Of a stretch of DNA of 64,000 nt, positions 51,441 through 61,099 are shown piece by piece; the stretch's first letter is position 1, and each line of letters begins with the position of its first letter. The stretch comes from Tritrichomonas musculus (Eukaryota > Parabasalia > Tritrichomonadida > Tritrichomonadidae). The notes beneath the pieces were generated by a model. The model was not told the DNA's origin, made no database searches, and saw nothing but the letters and a program-made list of their open reading frames with translations. The translations under genes and the position numbers were made by a program. Location of the stretch: contig JAPFFF010000051.1 of the NCBI GenBank assembly GCA_039105265.1, forward strand, positions 744,001 through 808,000. Direction: 5' to 3'.

Positions 51441-53017
51441 TACTAAACAAAAGTTAATTTAACCTTATTGCCAATAAATGCATTGTTAAAGAGATATTTA
51501 AATTATTATTTAAAAAGTATTTTGTTTCCTTATATTTCCTATATTATCATACTTATATAAGATATTAGCACTGTTATAAAGAATACTTGTTCATTTATTT
51601 TTAATATATTAGGAATTTAAAAATGAAAATAACCAAAAATTAGATATATATATTAAAAAAAAATAAAATATATTTATATTAAATTATATATTATAAAAAG
51701 CTATATATATTTACTAATTATGATATATTTATTAATATAAAAATATTTCAAATCTAAATAATCACTATATACAAAACAACTCGTTTTTCTAACCTGAAAT
51801 GCTCAAATATTCTGAAGAGCAATTCAAAATAACTCGTTTTTCTAACCCGAAATGCTCAAATATTCAATTAAATTTCTGAATATTATTTTAAAAATAAATA
51901 AAAAAATTTTTAGTTATCTATTATAACATAACCAATTTTCAACATAAAATTAAATTGAATCTAAAAGGGGTCGACTCTCTCAAATTTATTTTAATTGAAA
52001 AATAATAATATCTTAAAAATTAGATATTCTTTTTAATTAATAAATTTTTATATCAACATTAAATAGAATCCGAATTCATGTATAATATCATAAAAATTAA
52101 AAATTTCATTATTTATTCCAAAAATCATTAAAAATAGTATTTTTATTAAGCTATTTGAGGTATTTTCTTTAATGATTTACTATTTACATTATTTATATGT
52201 AGCTTTGAAATATAATAATAATATTTAATAAATTATATTATTGATTTTCAAGAAATTATTATTTTTTCTAAATAAAAATTTTGAATTTAAAATTGAATTA
52301 AATTCTAGTTTTTGAAAAAATTATTTTGATAACATCAGAATTTTGAAAATATATTATTTTTATTAACAAATACTTATTTATTTGATAATATATTAGTAAT
52401 ATCTTTATATTAATGATTATGTATATATTAAATATAATATAAAACACATTTATATTATTATAAAATATATTTTTACATTTTAACTCAGTTTATTTGTATA
52501 TCACAATTGAGAATTAGTTTTAATAACGTATTAATTCAATTCTATTTTTCATAAATAATATTATCTTATATGATATTCAATTAATTACTTTTTAATTAAT
52601 TTAAAATATGTAAATAAAATTATGAAAAAAGAATATATGATATGAAGGTTGTAAAATATTTAAATATTTGGATATTTACAAATTCCCAAAATCCCTTTGA
52701 ATAGGGGAAATTAGATAAGAACTCAAAAATATTTTCCCCTTTCAAAAGTTAAACTTTTTCAGATTTTATTTTTTTTAGTGAAATATCTCTCTTTTGGCTA
52801 ATAGAATCGGCTTCATATTTAAAATTGCATTATGTTATTGATAATGTTAATATTATTTATTATTATTTTTTTATAATTTTAGAATATGATAACCGCCAAA
52901 CGTCGAACCCTTTTTTGAATCTCTATTATCTTGACATATTAATGATTTTATATATATAAAATGCAAATATTCTTTAAATAATATTTATAAATCTATATTT
53001 AAAAATAACAGATAGTT

Positions 53018-53551
53018 TTAAAGCCTCTTCAGCTTCTTTTTAGATGAATTTGAAATATTTTTTTTGATTGTTGAAACTGGTTTGGATTTCATTGCGTATA
53101 CTTGTGTCATCAATTTTACTTTTTGAAAATAATTGTTGTAATTTTCCAGCAAAAGTCTTCCTGCATCTTCGTTTAATGCACTTTCAGGATTAGGTTCTAT
53201 TAATAAGCATTTTATTGCAAGTAAAAGATGATCTAATTTTGTATCTTCAGTCCAGTCGCTGCTTAGAAGACTTAAACAAATCGCACCAGTTTCTGGGTGA
53301 ATATTTGGGTGAAATATTTTGGTTAAAAAGTATCCTTTTGGAGGCTTCTGTGGATACTCATTTGTAATTTCTAGTTTTATTTGAAACTCGCCTCCTTCAT
53401 ATGGTGTATTTTCTGGGCCTTCTATGGTTGCTTGAATCTGTGTTAAATCGTCTCCATTGATTTTTACTTTAATGCCTGGTAATTCATTTTTTTGAAGTTT
53501 CCGCATTTCATTCATTAGTCTTTTTGTTGCATCTTTCCTTAATGTATTCAT
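53018..53551 (-). CDS. ubiquitin-conjugating enzyme E2, UBE2S-like
   Basis: The protein has 177 residues with a complete UBC fold at about 7-155: [49 protein letters not shown], with HPN at 81-83 and the active Cys at 92. [26 protein letters not shown] is nearly the UBE2S signature. The C-terminal tail is short and basic and ends KKKLKRL, similar to the Leu-Arg-Arg-Leu end by which animal UBE2S docks on the anaphase-promoting complex. In the known family, UBE2S extends K11-linked chains on APC/C substrates. That role here is inferred. TCATT lies 8-12 nt upstream of the ATG. Confidence 0.9.
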   Translation of the reverse strand: MNTLRKDATKRLMNEMRKLQKNELPGIKVKINGDDLTQIQATIEGPENTPYEGGEFQIKLEITNEYPQKPPKGYFLTKIFHPNIHPETGAICLSLLSSDWTEDTKLDHLLLAIKCLLIEPNPESALNEDAGRLLLENYNNYFQKVKLMTQVYAMKSKPVSTIKKNISNSSKKKLKRL

Positions 53552-53992
53552 GCTATAAAATGATTACATATTCAAAAATATAAAATTTTGATTATATTTT
53601 CAGACTTTATTTGTTCAATTTAATTGAATTATTTGAGAGTATCCCGTTAAATATGCATTTAAAATAAAATTTTCATTCAAAAATTTCAGCAATTATTTTT
53701 TTATCAACCATTGAAATAGAAAATTTTAAAAAATAGACAATCAACCACCAACATTTTATAGAATATTATCAGCAAAAAAAAGTCAATTTATAATGCATAC
53801 TCATTGATTGCATATAGATGTTACGACGGAAGATAATGAATTATTATAATGAAAAATGCGATATTTTATTCAAATTGCAAATGATTACTCATCAATTATA
53901 TTATTCTTTTTAAATAAAAATAAAAGGATTATATAAAATATTTTTATATAAAACTCTGAAATAAGCCTTAGTTTTTTATGTTAATAAACATA
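53552..53992. other. intergenic sequence
   Basis: AT-rich spacer between two codirectional minus-strand genes. Apart from the Inr-like motif, nothing is seen. Confidence 0.5.
53559..53563 (-). promoter_or_regulatory. initiator-like motif (TCATT)
   Basis: Minus-strand TCATT just upstream of the E2 start codon at 53549-53551. Confidence 0.45.
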
Positions 53993-54655
53993 TTAAGGCT
54001 CAAACTTAAATAAACTAAAATCAAAATCGTCCAGTGAGCTAATTCTAATATAAGGCTTTGATAGGGGATCTTCATGATCGACTTCATTCTTGTTTAGAAA
54101 GATAGAAACCATTTTTGCTTTATTAGCAGCCACCATTCCATTCAGTGCATCATCAATAACAATGATATTTTCGGGATTGATGTTTCCAAGCTTTTCGGCG
54201 GCAGTCAAAAATATTTCTGGCGACGGTTTGGCATTTTTCACCTCATCTCCACAAATAATGACATCAAACAATGAATAAAGCTCTTTGTGATTAGTCGCTT
54301 TCAAAATTTGACCAGCTCTGTCTCCACTCGTGGCAAGAGCAAGCGGAAGACCAAGTTTTTTCAGTTTGTGTACAATTTTATCAGCACCGGGAATCAATTT
54401 TGATTCGGGGAATTTTTTAGCAAGTTCATTTTGGCGTTTCTCGTAAAATTCTTCAGCTGTCATTGGCAAATTTAAATCATGAACTGCAATTCGGCATACT
54501 TCCCAGTCACTTCGTCCAGAAATCTTTTTTAAACGAGATTGAGGATAATCAAATCCTATTATTTCTTTAAAAACTTGTCTATAAATTGGAATCGAATCAA
54601 CTATAACACCATCATTATCAAATATAACTGCTTTAATTGGATGTGGATAAATCAT
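53993..54655 (-). CDS. HAD-superfamily phosphatase, PUDP/beta-phosphoglucomutase-like
   Basis: The 220-residue protein has all four HAD motifs: motif I AVIFDNDGVIVDS (Asp13 nucleophile, Asp15 acid/base), motif II LALATSGDR, motif III Lys in AKPSPEIF and motif IV IVIDDALNGMVAA. An alpha-helical C1 cap sits between motifs I and II (FKEIIGFDYP, PMTAEEFYEKRQ, LIPGADKIVHKLKKLG). Overall it is closest to pseudouridine-5'-phosphatase (HDHD1/PUDP), DOG1 and beta-phosphoglucomutase types. The second residue of motif I is Asn rather than Met or Leu, which is tolerated. It is probably a cytosolic sugar-phosphate or nucleotide phosphatase with unresolved substrate. Length and start fit the family. Confidence 0.88.
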   Translation of the reverse strand: MIYPHPIKAVIFDNDGVIVDSIPIYRQVFKEIIGFDYPQSRLKKISGRSDWEVCRIAVHDLNLPMTAEEFYEKRQNELAKKFPESKLIPGADKIVHKLKKLGLPLALATSGDRAGQILKATNHKELYSLFDVIICGDEVKNAKPSPEIFLTAAEKLGNINPENIIVIDDALNGMVAANKAKMVSIFLNKNEVDHEDPLSKPYIRISSLDDFDFSLFKFEP

Positions 54656-54849
54656 TTATAAAAAGGGAACGACCTCTCAATTATTTGTGTTTATTTGTAC
54701 CATGTTTATCTCAAAATATAAATGATATCAACTCTATATAAATCAATATATAAATTTTAAATATATTAAATTATCATATAAAAATATGAATGAAATAATA
54801 AATTATTCATATATATTAAGGAGGTAGTTTTCAAATTCAATGCTATAAT

Positions 54850-55298
54850 TCAATGAGTTCTCACAAAAATTAGGAAAAGATTGAGAAAAATTATTAAAAT
54901 AGCAGGTTTATAATGATATATTGTTAAAATTATTAAAAAGCGAATCATTTTTCTATCTCCTTTATAAAATAAAATCAAAATGATAATAATATGAAAATAT
55001 ATGAGTCCAAGGTGTTTTAATATTACTTTGAGGTGAGATTGGAGTGCATTTCCTGTGGTTTGAACAAAATAATCATAATCTTTAATTGAATCAAATAAAA
55101 TCTGATAGAGTTTATATGGAGAATATTTCTTATCGTTTTCATAAATAAATGCTTGTGCACCTTTTCCGTATTGGTCAGTCTTTGAAAATCTTAGATTTAA
55201 AATTCTTTCAAAAAGTTGGTCGTATAATTTCGAAGCAAATGCAAAAAAGCATTCAAAAAGTGAAAATTGATAAGAATTCGAGTTTATACGGACCTACT
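54850..55298 (-). pseudogene. unidentified coding relic
   Basis: About 149 codons are open on the minus strand between a TAG (about 55300) and a TGA at 54850, with no ATG at the start. The middle part is coding-like (ASKLYDQLFERILNLRFSKTD, GAQAFIYENDKKYSPYKLYQ, DYDYFVQTTGNALQSHLKVI). The last 50 codons become Ile/Leu-rich and look random. I do not recognise the family. Its 5' end runs into the hairpin at 55279-55336. Confidence 0.4.
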
Positions 55299-55336
55299 TT
55301 TTGAGCGAAGCTCAAAAAGTAGGTCGTATAAACTCG
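55279..55336. repeat. near-perfect hairpin (27-bp stem, 3-nt loop)
   Basis: Left arm CGAGTTTATACGGACCTAC... and right arm fold into a 27-bp stem with one bulged G and the loop GAA. A degenerate third copy (AGTTGGTCGTATAATTTCG) lies at about 55214-55232. It could be two abutting ends of a small inverted-repeat element, or a structural element. Confidence 0.6.
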
Positions 55337-55699
55337 TAATTTTGTTATAATATCTTTTATTAAAGAAAATTATTTGCTGAGATATTTAGCAAATGGCAAA
55401 TAAAACATGCGGTGTAAAATGGTGTTTCTGATTTTGTCTGAGGAAGTTTGTTGAGTAAGATAAGAATAAGATATGCTAAAAAAGGAGTAGTAGAAATGAC
55501 TTATAACATAAAGAAGTATTATTTAGTAAAGATTGTGATGTATATAGTGCTGTTGATTATGTCTGAGGAAGCTTGTAAAGGGTGATGAGAAATAATTTTG
55601 GAAATATAAAAAGTTGTAGAAATGAGTTAAATATCTAGTCTTTATCTTTTTATTAATTAATTTGTGTATTGAAAATTTATCAAAAATTAAGATCCTAAG

Positions 55700-55960
55700 A
55701 AGATCTTCCCAACCTTCTTTTTATTAATTAATTCTTTTTATTAATAAAAAGAATTATTTCCAACTTCATAAGAATCCTGAAATTTTTTCATGATTTTTTT
55801 TCCCCGATTAAGGGATTCACCTTTTATTCTGATACATGTTTGTAGCCTTGATCTAAAAAAGTCGATTAATAAACTGATAGTGGATAAAGGAGTTTCATCC
55901 CAAATTTTCTGAACTTCTTTAAATAAATCATCTGAAGATTGTAAATTTTTTCAGAAAATT
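55700..55960 (-). pseudogene. possible Tc1/mariner-like transposase C-terminal relic
   Basis: The minus strand reads SSDDLFKEVQKIWDETPLST, then ISLLIDFFRSRLQTCIRIKGESLNR, which resembles the C-terminal helices of Tc1/mariner transposases (W..IP..TI..LI.SF..RL..C....G.SLN). No catalytic residues remain. Stops follow. The match is from memory of the pattern and moderate only. Confidence 0.4.
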
Positions 55961-55989
55961 GAATCCAATTATAAAACAAAAAAAGTTTG

Positions 55990-56910
55990 ATAGTTTATCA
56001 AAATTATCCATCATTTGATTATTCTAACCAAATATTTAACGATGAATTCAAAGAAGAATCAAAGCACCTAATTGCACAAAATAATAATAATAATATTATT
56101 ATTAAAAAAGAATCACTATCTTATGTATAGACCATGATGAATATCATAATTTGATATCAGCATATGGAAATCCTATGCTTATAGATGGCATAGCTATACC
56201 AAATCGCTTGAATTGGGAACTTACAATGATTATATTGGTCGATAAATATTTAGGTATCCAGGTTTTTTGAGCAATGTTTTCATTAAATAGTAATAAAGAA
56301 TCCTTTGAATTGTTCCTAAAGAAAATTATGAAGTTAATTTTATAAAGAGATAAAGCGACAATCATTTCAGATGAGGATAATGCATTATGTTCAAGTATTA
56401 AAACATACAATAGCAGAGGATTCAATCAAGTAAAAATTACACATATATTGTTTGCATGGCATAAAGAGCAACACATTCATAAAAAGCTTGCTAAATGAGG
56501 TTTCGATGATGAGCAGATGGAGTATATAAAATATTTTTTGAAACATATATGCAATTTACCAAAAAAGTGCTGTATTGGAATGCATTAAACAAAATAAAGC
56601 AAAATAATAATCATAAATTAACTCATTATCTTGATAAGCATATAATTCCAATACTCAACAACGTTGCAAGAGCTTTTATTCCGGAATTCACAGCTGGTTA
56701 TAATGTTTCAAGTTTTGCGGAGAGTGCAAATTCACATTTTTAAATGAAAAATTTGGTAGAAGTAGTATATGTAAATGGCTTGATTTTTTAACGTCACGTC
56801 AAAAGTCATTTTTCATCTAAAAACAATTTGGCTCTGTAAAGTTGTTGAGAGCTAACACAATCGTTAACTAGTCCCTAACACAGATTTGGGTTTCAAGTTT
56901 TTTATTTAAA
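55990..56910 (+). pseudogene. Mutator-like (MULE) transposase pseudogene
   Basis: Plus-strand fragments in order: FNDEFKEESKHLIAQ, then after a frameshift NPMLIDGIAIPNRLNWELTMIILVDKYLGIQVF, stop, NSNKESFELFLKKIMKL, stop, ATIISDEDNALCSSIK, ITHILFAWHKEQHIHKKL, stop, and near the end TAGYNVSSFAESANSHF and KWLDFLTSRQKSFF. The order L(I/L)DG...N, ES..F..FL, ISDED.AL..A, W H matches the MULE transposase domain. Several in-frame stops and at least two frameshifts make it dead. No terminal inverted repeats were found. Confidence 0.75.
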
Positions 56911-58433
56911 TGATATAATGATAATATGACTAATGATGAGTATATTATTCGTAAAATTTTCAACTTATAAATATTAGTTATTGAATCTATTGGAACATAT
57001 AGCATTAAATCTAATATCAGTTACAACATCTAATGTAAAAAATCTAACAATAACATATGAGGACTTACTTTTTATAATTTTAATAAACAAATAACTATTG
57101 GTCGCTATGATTTCTTTGATATTAATCATAACATTTTTTTTATTCAATGAAAAACAATTATTTTAACAATTATATATAGTTTATCTTTCATATATATCAA
57201 TATATATTAATTTAGTAAACTGGAATCGAAAAGTCGATATCGCCAAATAAGCATTGAATTTTTTATTTTAAAACAGAATTATTATTTTTGAGCAAAAAAA
57301 ATAAGTGATTAGCGCCAAGCCAGCAAACCACTAAACTTTATCAATGAAAATACTCCACAAGTTCAATCATTTCAATTTTCTGCTATAACCCAACTTCAAT
57401 ATTCAATTTTGAAATAACATTAATTTCTCGAGTGATGCTCCAAAATAATCCAAAATTAGTCGATAAAGCAATAGAAAGCCTACTAATTATGATGATTCCA
57501 CGCATTTCTAGTCTTTTTATGTAGTTTTTACTCTCTTTATTTTCAATCAATTAACATAATAGGAATTAAATGAAAAAAAATTAAGCTTTTCTACTATTTT
57601 TAATAAAGAAAACTCAATTAAACTATACAATAAGCATTCGAAAGGCTTTCAATTGATACAATTACATAATTAATTTCAATCATTCTACCACAACTACTTC
57701 ATTTTTCTTCAATACAATGCAAAAATCGATGCATGTCTCATTAAAAGAAGTTATACTCACCAAAATAAGTGATGAAGAAAGAAGAAGTTGGTGTTTATTA
57801 TTACTGGCTACATCTTAAATCGAAACTTTTTGAATAAAAATTATATAATTTTCAAACTTTTTGAGATCATCAAAATCTCGATATCATTATTTTCACTTTT
57901 TGATAAGCATTTTTCAGAGAGTTCTTAATTTTTGTTTGATTGAAAAAAATAATTGCCTCAAAATCGATATCCTGTTTTTGATTCCAGTTTATTTTCAATT
58001 CAATTGATAATTCATTGAAAAAATAAAAAAAAATTTGTGTTCAAAATATGATTTTTAGAAGATTTACAGGATTTAGATCTAAATAATTTCACTTTACAAA
58101 ATTGAAAAATTTTGAAATAACGATCGAACTTTTTCAATCATTATAATAAATATTAGAGAAGAGTATTTTTTTTTTAAATAAAATTCTTTTTATTAATGAA
58201 ATAATGATTTTGCTTATCCTGCAAAATAAAATATCACAAACTTTTATTAACTCAATTTTGTATAAATTATTTAATTATTCAAATTATAATTCAAATAATT
58301 GAATTTGTATTAAATAAAAAACATTCAATATTTATTAAAAATTTATAACCTTTGAATAAATTGAGACTTCATTTAATTTAATAAATAAAAAGCTATTCAA
58401 AATATTTATTTATTTTTTTCTATTTATTTGATA

Positions 58434-58438
58434 TCATT
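58434..58438 (+). promoter_or_regulatory. initiator-like motif (TCATT)
   Basis: TCATT lies 13-17 nt upstream of the ATG at 58451, the usual Inr distance in trichomonads. Confidence 0.45.
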
Positions 58439-58450
58439 TTATTATTTTAA

Positions 58451-59074
58451 ATGTCAATCATTACATACCGAGTTAAATCAATTGATCTCAAAGACTCAAC
58501 CCTTCATACCTTCAATAAAAATGCTCTTATTCGGTTAAATCTTACTCAAAAGCCAAGTTCATTATGTGAAGAATATGTTCTCAAAAATGCTCAATGCCTA
58601 GCTGATATAAACCATGAATTTGTTATCGATGATCCATTTAATAAAGTCGATATTCTTTCATTAACTGTTCGTTCTGTTATGAAAAAAACATCATTAGCTA
58701 GCGTTTTAGGATTTGAAGATAATACAAAAAGGAATGCCAAGCCAACAGAAATCTCAGTAGATAAATTTGTTTCAGGGTTCAGAGAAAATCGAAATAACAA
58801 TGCAGATTGTGAATATGTTGAACCAAAACATTCTTTAATTGGATATTGCCAAGTCAATCTCAGAGAAATTGAAAAAGGAACTAATAACGTCCTACATCTC
58901 AATCTTATTACTAAAAAGAATGAAACTGTTGGTTATGTGAACTTAGAAATTTACTCTTGGGATAGTCCTAATAGGATTAATAATCAACAAAAGATGACAC
59001 AAAAATACGATACTCCAATCTTATTTGTTGACCCAGGATGCCAACCAGCAGATCCACAGCATTCAGCGTATTAA
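58451..59074 (+). CDS. small C2-like domain protein, trichomonad-type
   Basis: 207 residues with beta-strand spacing of a C2-like sandwich: IITYRVKSIDL, NALIRLNLTQK, HEFVIDDPFNKVDILSLTVRSV, a loop of about 50 residues, then LIGYCQVNLREIEKG, VLHLNLITKKNETVGYVNLEIYSW. The lines IGYCQVNLREI and GYVNLEIYSW are the usual last two strands of C2 domains. Calcium-binding aspartates are not obvious. The C-terminal 35 residues are polar and end PADPQHSAY. It resembles the protein at 15908 in layout only. Function is unknown and a membrane- or protein-docking role is a guess. Confidence 0.6.
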   Translation: MSIITYRVKSIDLKDSTLHTFNKNALIRLNLTQKPSSLCEEYVLKNAQCLADINHEFVIDDPFNKVDILSLTVRSVMKKTSLASVLGFEDNTKRNAKPTEISVDKFVSGFRENRNNNADCEYVEPKHSLIGYCQVNLREIEKGTNNVLHLNLITKKNETVGYVNLEIYSWDSPNRINNQQKMTQKYDTPILFVDPGCQPADPQHSAY

Positions 59075-60030
59075 ACAATTATTCATGTTATTTCATTTAT
59101 ATAAATATTTTATATATAAAAAAGTTTTCATATATTTATTTTAAATTAGAGCCACACAACAAAATTTCGTTTTTTGGGTCCAAATAAGGTTAAAAAGAAT
59201 CATCATTCAAATCGAATGATTCAATTAATAAAGAGACCAAATATTATCTTAAAAAGTTTCCATTCAAAATTCAAAAACACTAAAAAAACCTTACTTTTCT
59301 CAGTTGAATATACTTTTTTTGGTGAGCGCCATCTTTCTAGTATACCTTCATCATAAGTGAAATTGGCGGTAGATTGCCATCCATGCATCTTGTTGAAGTT
59401 TTGAGGAGTTAATCTTACCTACAATATGTCAAGTTTTTTTTTTCAATATCATATTCTTAGGAAAAAAGCGATCTTTTAAAATTTACGATTTGATTTGTTC
59501 TTCCTTTTTTGAGATAAAATATTATAATGGACCATGTTCTTTCAGCAAATTCGTGTTTAATATTAAAATCAAGATATATCCAATATATAATAACAGTTAA
59601 TTAAAATAATCTATATATTTAATTGTTATAAAAACCCTTCATTATTTTTAAGGTATAACAAGCAATTAAGTAAATATTTTTTTTTTTTAATAATCTTTTA
59701 AAACACAGGAGACATCTATAAGAATTACAAGGGATAAAGACAGGGTGATTACATATATAATGAAATTTTGAATTTATAAAAATTGTTATAATAAATAACT
59801 TTTTAATTGATAATTATTATTATTATTATTTTTTTTGAAATTTTATGAGAAAACTCATTTTAAATACATCATTATAACAGTGAATGTATTAAAATATGTT
59901 TAATTTCATCTCTGTCAAATGGATAATGCATTCTTGGAACGTCTCTTTTTTCTATAGGTTTATAGATTGGTTAACGTATTTTGTGGGACAATTGTTAACT
60001 ATACTTAATAAAAATAACGAACATTTTTTA
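59075..60030. other. intergenic sequence
   Basis: No convincing ORF. The frame at 59174-59356 is short, Lys/Ser-rich and lacks family features. Nothing else is seen up to the TA before the element at 60031. Confidence 0.45.
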
Positions 60031-60995
60031 AGGGGGGAGTATTTTACTTAAATAAAGAAGAATTATTTTATAATTTTCTGAGAATTACAATTATTTAACT
60101 ATAAATAATAATATATTATCTTAATTAAAGCGTTCATTAAATATTCATTGAGTTAATGATGATTTTATTTAAAAGGTGAAATATTTGACCCAATATAAGC
60201 TTATTTTTATAAAAAGAAAGCATTATCTTTCAATGATACACTCATCAAAAGCAACAAAAAATTGCCTCAAGTAATTTTATACAGATATTATTACGACATA
60301 TCTTACAGTAAGTCTGAAAATTTTGTAATTTAATTGACATCATATTACATTTTACTGATATATTTTTTTTAATATGGAAATTAATTTTAAAATATGCTAA
60401 ATTAACGTCAATAAACTTTTTTTTATGATATTATATTCTTTTTTATTCATTTTATTTTCTTTTTTAGAAAGTGGACTCTTCTATTCAAAATTTCAATACT
60501 TAAAAAATTTGAGTATTCAAAAATTAAAAAAATTGATTACTTTAAAAAAAGCAAAGCCGAGAATCGTGTGAACAATTTTGTTTGCAATTAATGGAAAAAT
60601 ATTTATTTATTTAAAAATTTCAACAGAGTAATAGAAAGCTTTTTTCAAAAAAAAATCCTTTTTATAAAATTCGATATTAATTATTGTATCAATAAATGCT
60701 TTATTAATAAATGCTCTCTATTACTTTCTTTATTAACAAGATATATGATTATTTTTGTAAAGAAAATTTGATTTTATTATTTCACTATTTCTCGGCTTTG
60801 CAATTTTAAATTGAAATATATGAATAAAAGAAAACTAAGTTTCAAATTGATTGGAGAATATTTTACAAATTAATTAATTGATTCACATAATTAAACCCAT
60901 ATATTATATAAATGTTAAATATCATAAATAAAACTTAACTTAAAAGTATATTTTCATTCATTTTAATTTTGTTGGATATTTGAATACTCCCCCCT
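60031..60995. mobile_element. TA-flanked non-autonomous Tc1/mariner-like element (965 bp)
   Basis: Left terminus AGGGGGGAGTATT and the right terminus are 13-bp perfect inverted repeats, with TA outside both ends (60029-60030 and 60996-60997). No ORF lies inside. A second inverted repeat is nested within. The terminal motif resembles that of the element at 32247-33859. Confidence 0.65.
60551..60801. mobile_element. nested inverted-repeat insertion
   Basis: GCAAAGCCGAGAA at 60551-60563 and its exact reverse complement at 60789-60801 bound a 251-bp segment. The GC-rich ends contrast with the AT-rich context. Similarity extends imperfectly inward (TCGTG against ATAGTG). It may be a small MITE inserted in the element at 60031-60995. 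A target duplication is not clear. Confidence 0.45.
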
Positions 60996-61099
60996 TAAAA
61001 AACTCATTATTTTTGACTATGACAAGATGACATAAATAAAGAAATCTATCTATTTATTGAGTTCTACTTTTTCTATGAAATAAATAAAAAAAAACGATT

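Larger units (their letters stand above)
50416..53017. other. 2.6-kb AT-rich region with relics
   Basis: Holds an RCC1-like relic (51046-51298), a short inverted-repeat element (51338-51440) and a 35-bp direct duplication (51778-51812 and 51831-51865, one mismatch). The rest has no ORF. Confidence 0.5.
54656..58433. other. 3.8-kb region of transposon and gene relics, otherwise gene-free
   Basis: Relics at 54850-55298, 55700-55960 and 55990-56910, plus a hairpin at 55279-55336, are listed separately. From 56911 to 58433 the sequence is AT-rich with stops in all frames and I see nothing in it. Confidence 0.5.

Noticed and set aside
56144-56425. 93-codon minus-strand ORF
   Set aside because: It lies antisense to the MULE transposase relic, whose motifs are on the plus strand.
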